From Rhodoplanes azumiensis (GTDB lineage: Bacteria > Pseudomonadota > Alphaproteobacteria > Rhizobiales > Xanthobacteraceae): 64,000 bases of DNA. Of this stretch, positions 60,608 to 64,000 are shown in pieces. Location: positions 248,001 through 312,000 of the forward strand of contig NZ_JBHUIW010000002.1 in assembly GCF_042682915.1 (NCBI RefSeq), in the 5' to 3' direction. Every line of letters starts with the position of its first letter. The stretch's first letter is position 1. Both the position numbers and the translations under genes were made by a program. The notes below the pieces were generated by a model that worked only from the letters and a program-made list of their open reading frames with translations, was not told the origin of the DNA and made no database searches.

Positions 60608-63088
60608 TTATTGTGTTCCGATCGTCGAGGTGGACGTCGACGAGCTCGACGTCGAGCCGATCGTGCGAAGACCGATCTGCAGCATCACCGTGTGGTTGGA
60701 GGTGACGTTGCCGCTGTACTGGTAGTCGGTGATGTAGTTCAGCCCGATCAGGAAGCAGTCGTCCATGTAGCCGAGGCCGACGCGGGTCTGGCTGAGCTTG
60801 TTGTGCTCGATGTCGTAGCGGGCGGCGCCGTTGATCAGCCAGTTGGCGTCGATCTTGTAGGAGCCGCTGCCGAGCACGCCTTCGCGGCGCTCCAGGAAGC
60901 CGAGCTCGGGCTGTGCCGCGTAGTTGCCGTACATCAGCGACACGTTCCAGCGGTCGACCGCCATCGTGCCCTCGATCTCCAGGCGTTGCAGCGTGAAGTC
61001 CGACTGGTCGAAGCGGTAGCGCGAGATCAGGCTGAAGATCCGGTTGGGCGTGTAGGCGAAGCGGGCGACGTAGTCGGAGGCGCGCTTGTCGAGGCCGGAG
61101 TCGAGGCCCGTATTGGCGGTGTCGCCGACCGCGAAGGAGTTCGTCCCGAACAGGTGATAGGACTGGCCGACCAGCATGTTGACGGCGCCGGCCCCGTTCA
61201 CCTGGGCGGTGTATTGCAGCCCGTAATTGACGCGGCCACCGCCTTCGACGCGGTCCCAGCCCGAGAACTTGTCGACCCGGAACAGGTTGGAGTCGTCGAA
61301 GATCAGGCTCTGGGCGTCCTCGTTCGGCAGCTTGCCGATGCTCGACTCGTTCGGGCGGGCGATCACCTGGGCGATCGGTTCGAGCGTCTGGGTGCCCCAC
61401 GACTGCACCGAGACGAGGGGGAGCCGGTATTCGAGGCCGACCGTCGGCATCACGCGCAGGTCGGAGGAGTCGCCGGTCTGGATGAAGTTGCCGACGCTCG
61501 GGTCGGAATTCACGTGGACCTGCGCCGCGTCGGCCCGCAGCGAGGCGAACGGGATGAACACGTTGCCGAAGGAGTCGACGTAGCGCGAGCGCCAGTCGAC
61601 CTCGCTCGAGAAGCGCGAATAGGTGCCCGGGATGCCGCGCAGCAGGCAGTCCTTGGCGGTCTTGGCGGTGTCGGCCGAGGTCGAGCAGGTGCCGTTGTTG
61701 TAGGCGGTCTGGCTGATCGCGTTGTATTCGGCGGTCTGGCGCGACAGGCTCGTCAGGTTGGCGCGATAGCTCAGCTCGCCACCGAACACCATCTGGTTCA
61801 GGACCGTGTTGTAGTCCATCACCGGGTGGACGATCGGCAGTGTTTTCTGAACGTCCTGCTCCGAGAAGCCGTAGAAGTGCAGGGCGCGGATGTCGAAATA
61901 GCTGCGGTCGCCGCGGCCGGACAGGAAGATCTGCGACACGCCCTCGGTCAGGTTGCTGAAGAACTCGCTGCCGGTGCGGCTCTGCAGCGACTTGATCTTG
62001 TAGTCGTTGAAGTAGCTCTCGTCGCTGACCAGGATGCCGTCGAAGCCCCAGGTCCAGCGCGGCGACAGGTTGAAGCGGCCGGTCGTCTCGATGCTGCCGC
62101 GGAAGTCGCGGAAGCCCGGCGTCGTCGTGCTGTTGTAGGTGCGGTAGAAATAATCCTTGTCGGCTTGATAGATGCCGGAGGCGCGGATCGAGTAGTAGCC
62201 GTCCTCGAGGCGGTGGCGCCACTCGCCCTGCATCAAGAGGCCCTGCTTGGTCATCACCCGGGGCGAGACCGTCAGGTCGTAGTTCGGCGCGAGCGCGAAG
62301 TAGTAGGGCGTCTCCAGTCCGTAGCCGTACACCGTGCTGGTGGTGGCGAGCGGCATCAGGAAGCCGCTCTTGCGTTTCACGGTCGGGTCGGGCGCCGAGA
62401 AGTACGGCATGTAGGCGAGCGGGACGCCGAAGAACTCGATCTTCGCGTCCTCGAAGTAGACCATCTTCTCGGATTGATTGTGGATGATCCGCGCCGCCTT
62501 CACCTGCCACAGCGGCGGCTTCTTCGGATTGTCCTTGCAGGGCTCGCAGGCCGTGTAGACGCCGCTCTCGAAGACCGTGTAGTTGCCGGCCGACCGCTGG
62601 CCGCGTGCCGCCGCGAAGCGCGTCTGGTCGGGCGTCTCGATGCGCAGCGAATCGATGAAGCCGTCGCGATAGTCGTCGGTCAGGTCGAGCATCGTGCCGT
62701 AGGTGATCTTGCCGTCCGGCTCGGTCAGCCGGACGTTGCCCTCGGCCTGCAGATGCTTGGTCTTCTGGTCGTAGACGACCCGGTCGGCCTCGATCGACGA
62801 GCCCTTGTAGTAGATCTGCACGTTGCCGGCGGCGACCACGCGCTCGTTCGTGTAGTCGTACTGGATCTCGCCCGCCTGGACGAGCATCTGCGGGTCGGCG
62901 CTCGGGCCGGGCTTGGGCACCGACGGGCGGACCTGGGTGCGGAAGTCGAGCGTCTGGGCGCTCGCCGGCGTGACGTCGAGCGCCGGCACGACGCCGCCGA
63001 GCACGCCGAACGCGACCGCCGCGGCGAAACGCCGCGTGCGCTGCCGCACGGCGATCGACAGGGAGGCGGTCGGACGCACGACGGGCAT
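60608..63088 (-). CDS. lptD: LPS-assembly outer-membrane protein LptD
   Basis: LptD inserts LPS into the outer leaflet of the outer membrane. The 826-residue protein has a signal peptide (about 1-45, ending ASA), an OstA-like periplasmic domain with ADRVVYDQKTKHLQAEGNVR and a barrel with many alternating aromatic strands. Cys residues in TACEPCKDN and GTCSTSADTAKTAKDCLL could form the disulfides needed for assembly. The start at 63088 overlaps the lptG stop by one base. The Ser/Thr-rich end is unusual for the family. Confidence 0.96.
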   Translation of the reverse strand: MPVVRPTASLSIAVRQRTRRFAAAVAFGVLGGVVPALDVTPASAQTLDFRTQVRPSVPKPGPSADPQMLVQAGEIQYDYTNERVVAAGNVQIYYKGSSIEADRVVYDQKTKHLQAEGNVRLTEPDGKITYGTMLDLTDDYRDGFIDSLRIETPDQTRFAAARGQRSAGNYTVFESGVYTACEPCKDNPKKPPLWQVKAARIIHNQSEKMVYFEDAKIEFFGVPLAYMPYFSAPDPTVKRKSGFLMPLATTSTVYGYGLETPYYFALAPNYDLTVSPRVMTKQGLLMQGEWRHRLEDGYYSIRASGIYQADKDYFYRTYNSTTTPGFRDFRGSIETTGRFNLSPRWTWGFDGILVSDESYFNDYKIKSLQSRTGSEFFSNLTEGVSQIFLSGRGDRSYFDIRALHFYGFSEQDVQKTLPIVHPVMDYNTVLNQMVFGGELSYRANLTSLSRQTAEYNAISQTAYNNGTCSTSADTAKTAKDCLLRGIPGTYSRFSSEVDWRSRYVDSFGNVFIPFASLRADAAQVHVNSDPSVGNFIQTGDSSDLRVMPTVGLEYRLPLVSVQSWGTQTLEPIAQVIARPNESSIGKLPNEDAQSLIFDDSNLFRVDKFSGWDRVEGGGRVNYGLQYTAQVNGAGAVNMLVGQSYHLFGTNSFAVGDTANTGLDSGLDKRASDYVARFAYTPNRIFSLISRYRFDQSDFTLQRLEIEGTMAVDRWNVSLMYGNYAAQPELGFLERREGVLGSGSYKIDANWLINGAARYDIEHNKLSQTRVGLGYMDDCFLIGLNYITDYQYSGNVTSNHTVMLQIGLRTIGSTSSSSTSTSTIGTQ

Positions 63089-64000
63089 CAACCATCCTCC
63101 TGGTACAGCAGCGGCACGAGGCCGGTGAGCACGCCGATCAGCACGGGTAGCCAGGCGGCCGCCGCCGGATGCATCAGCTCGGCCTTGCTCAGATCCTCCG
63201 TCACCTTGGACAGAACGTACAGCAGGAAGCCGGCGACGATGCCGCTCAGCACCATGTTCTGGACGCCGCCGAAGCGGAAGAAGCGGAGCGAGAAGGCGGC
63301 CGCCACCAGCACCATGGCGGCGAGCAGGGCGGGGCGCGAGATCAGCTTCTGGTACTGCAGCCGGTAGCCGGCCGCGGCGAGCCCCGCATGATCGGCCATC
63401 TCGATGAAGAAGGGCAGATCCCAGAACGACACCGTCTCCGGCGTCGCGAAGGTCTCGCGCACCTGGGCGAGGGTGAGGTTGGTCTTGAGCCGGTGATCGG
63501 CGAGCCGCTCGGGGGGCGCGTCGACAGGATAGCGCCGCGCCTCGACGAGCCGCCAGTACCCCTCCTCGAGAACCGCGACCTTGGCCTCGATCCGCTCCAC
63601 GAACCGGCCGGCGAGGTCGTACATGAAGACGGTGACGCCGCCGAGCCGCACGCCCTGGTCGGTGCTCGACGCGGCGTTGATGATCGACTGCCCGTCGACG
63701 CTGCGCTGGCGCACCCAGAAGCCAGTGCCGGTCGCCTGCAGGCCGGACTGGGCGGCGTTGTTGAACGCCTTGTCCTCGAGCCGCTTCGACTGCTCCTGCA
63801 GGGTGGCGGCGATCGGGTTGTAGACGGTCGTCGCGATGACCCCGACGAGCAGCGCGGCGATCACGGCCGGCGCGACGAACTGCCAGGCCGACATGCCGGC
63901 CGAACGGGCGACGACCAGCTCCAGCCGGCGCGACAGGTTGAGATAGCACAGCATGGCGCCCACCAGGACGGCGAACGGCATGATGCGTTCCATGATCTGC
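63088..64000 (-). CDS. lptG: LPS export permease LptG (partial, runs off the window)
   Basis: LptG is one of the two membrane subunits of the LptBFG ABC exporter that extracts LPS from the inner membrane. At least 302 residues of about 360 are visible. The N-terminus is beyond position 64000. Seen here are helix SAWQFVAPAVIAALLVGVIA, the periplasmic beta-jellyroll domain (QSGLQATGTGFWVRQRSVDG, SFWDLPFFIEMADHAG) and the final helices (AALLAAMVLVAAAFSLRFF, WLPVLIGVLTGLVPLL). It is coupled to lptD by a one-base stop/start overlap. Confidence 0.95.
   Translation of the reverse strand, partial: QIMERIMPFAVLVGAMLCYLNLSRRLELVVARSAGMSAWQFVAPAVIAALLVGVIATTVYNPIAATLQEQSKRLEDKAFNNAAQSGLQATGTGFWVRQRSVDGQSIINAASSTDQGVRLGGVTVFMYDLAGRFVERIEAKVAVLEEGYWRLVEARRYPVDAPPERLADHRLKTNLTLAQVRETFATPETVSFWDLPFFIEMADHAGLAAAGYRLQYQKLISRPALLAAMVLVAAAFSLRFFRFGGVQNMVLSGIVAGFLLYVLSKVTEDLSKAELMHPAAAAWLPVLIGVLTGLVPLLYQEDG

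Overview
The window looks like chromosomal DNA of a high-GC alphaproteobacterium, most likely order Hyphomicrobiales (Rhizobiales). The support is gene order: dnaB, alr, radA, cvpA, purF and an SDR gene on one strand; rpsF, rpsR, DUF2232 and rplI together; fabD-fabG-acpP-fabF-mltG-yicC-gmk facing rsmA-pdxA-surA-lptD-lptG; and a tetratricopeptide protein just before der. Genus cannot be fixed from the sequence alone. I see no rRNA, tRNA, CRISPR array, insertion sequence or integrase.

Layout. 0-9.3 kb holds a DMT exporter tail, an orphan tricarboxylate-type binding protein, an NnrU-family membrane protein, panB, a TPR membrane protein, a proline-rich lipoprotein, der, an MFS efflux pump and an SDR. 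9.5-20.9 kb is the dnaB-purF conserved block on the minus strand, interrupted by plus-strand insertions: a DUF6338 gene with a tiny partner, an Xre-RES toxin-antitoxin pair followed by a D-amino-acid oxidase-type gene, and a lipoprotein. 21-34.3 kb is accessory: small secreted and membrane proteins, a nitroreductase, a cytochrome c, two adjacent trimeric autotransporter adhesins, a winged-helix regulator and a 916-residue lysin that fuses three wall-degrading domains to holin-like membrane segments. 34.4-47 kb mixes thrS, a cobalamin riboswitch with a Cys-rich gene and cobQ, a TAXI binding protein, a Sel1-like protein, yidD, an IscU-type scaffold, folE and hisI. 47.3-64 kb is core: ribosomal proteins L9, S18 and S6, fatty acid synthesis, murein processing, gmk, rsmA, pyridoxal biosynthesis, and outer-membrane LPS assembly (surA, lptD, lptG; lptG runs off the window end).

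How the genes work together. fabD/fabG/acpP/fabF form the elongation cycle for fatty acids; surA, lptD and lptG build the outer membrane; mltG, alr and yidD serve wall and inner-membrane assembly. cobQ makes cobyric acid under feedback from a B12 riboswitch. rplI and dnaB, which I expect to be adjacent in relatives, lie 26.5 kb apart on the same strand here, so the intervening block may be inserted or rearranged.

The best candidates for something new are the adhesin pair, winged-helix regulator and self-contained lysin at 25.4-34.3 kb, with a strong CtrA-type box upstream of the first adhesin. Other points of note are a five-codon open frame with a strong ribosome site directly after the B12 riboswitch, several short tandem repeats placed in gene leaders, and a lipoprotein in the place where I would expect bamB.
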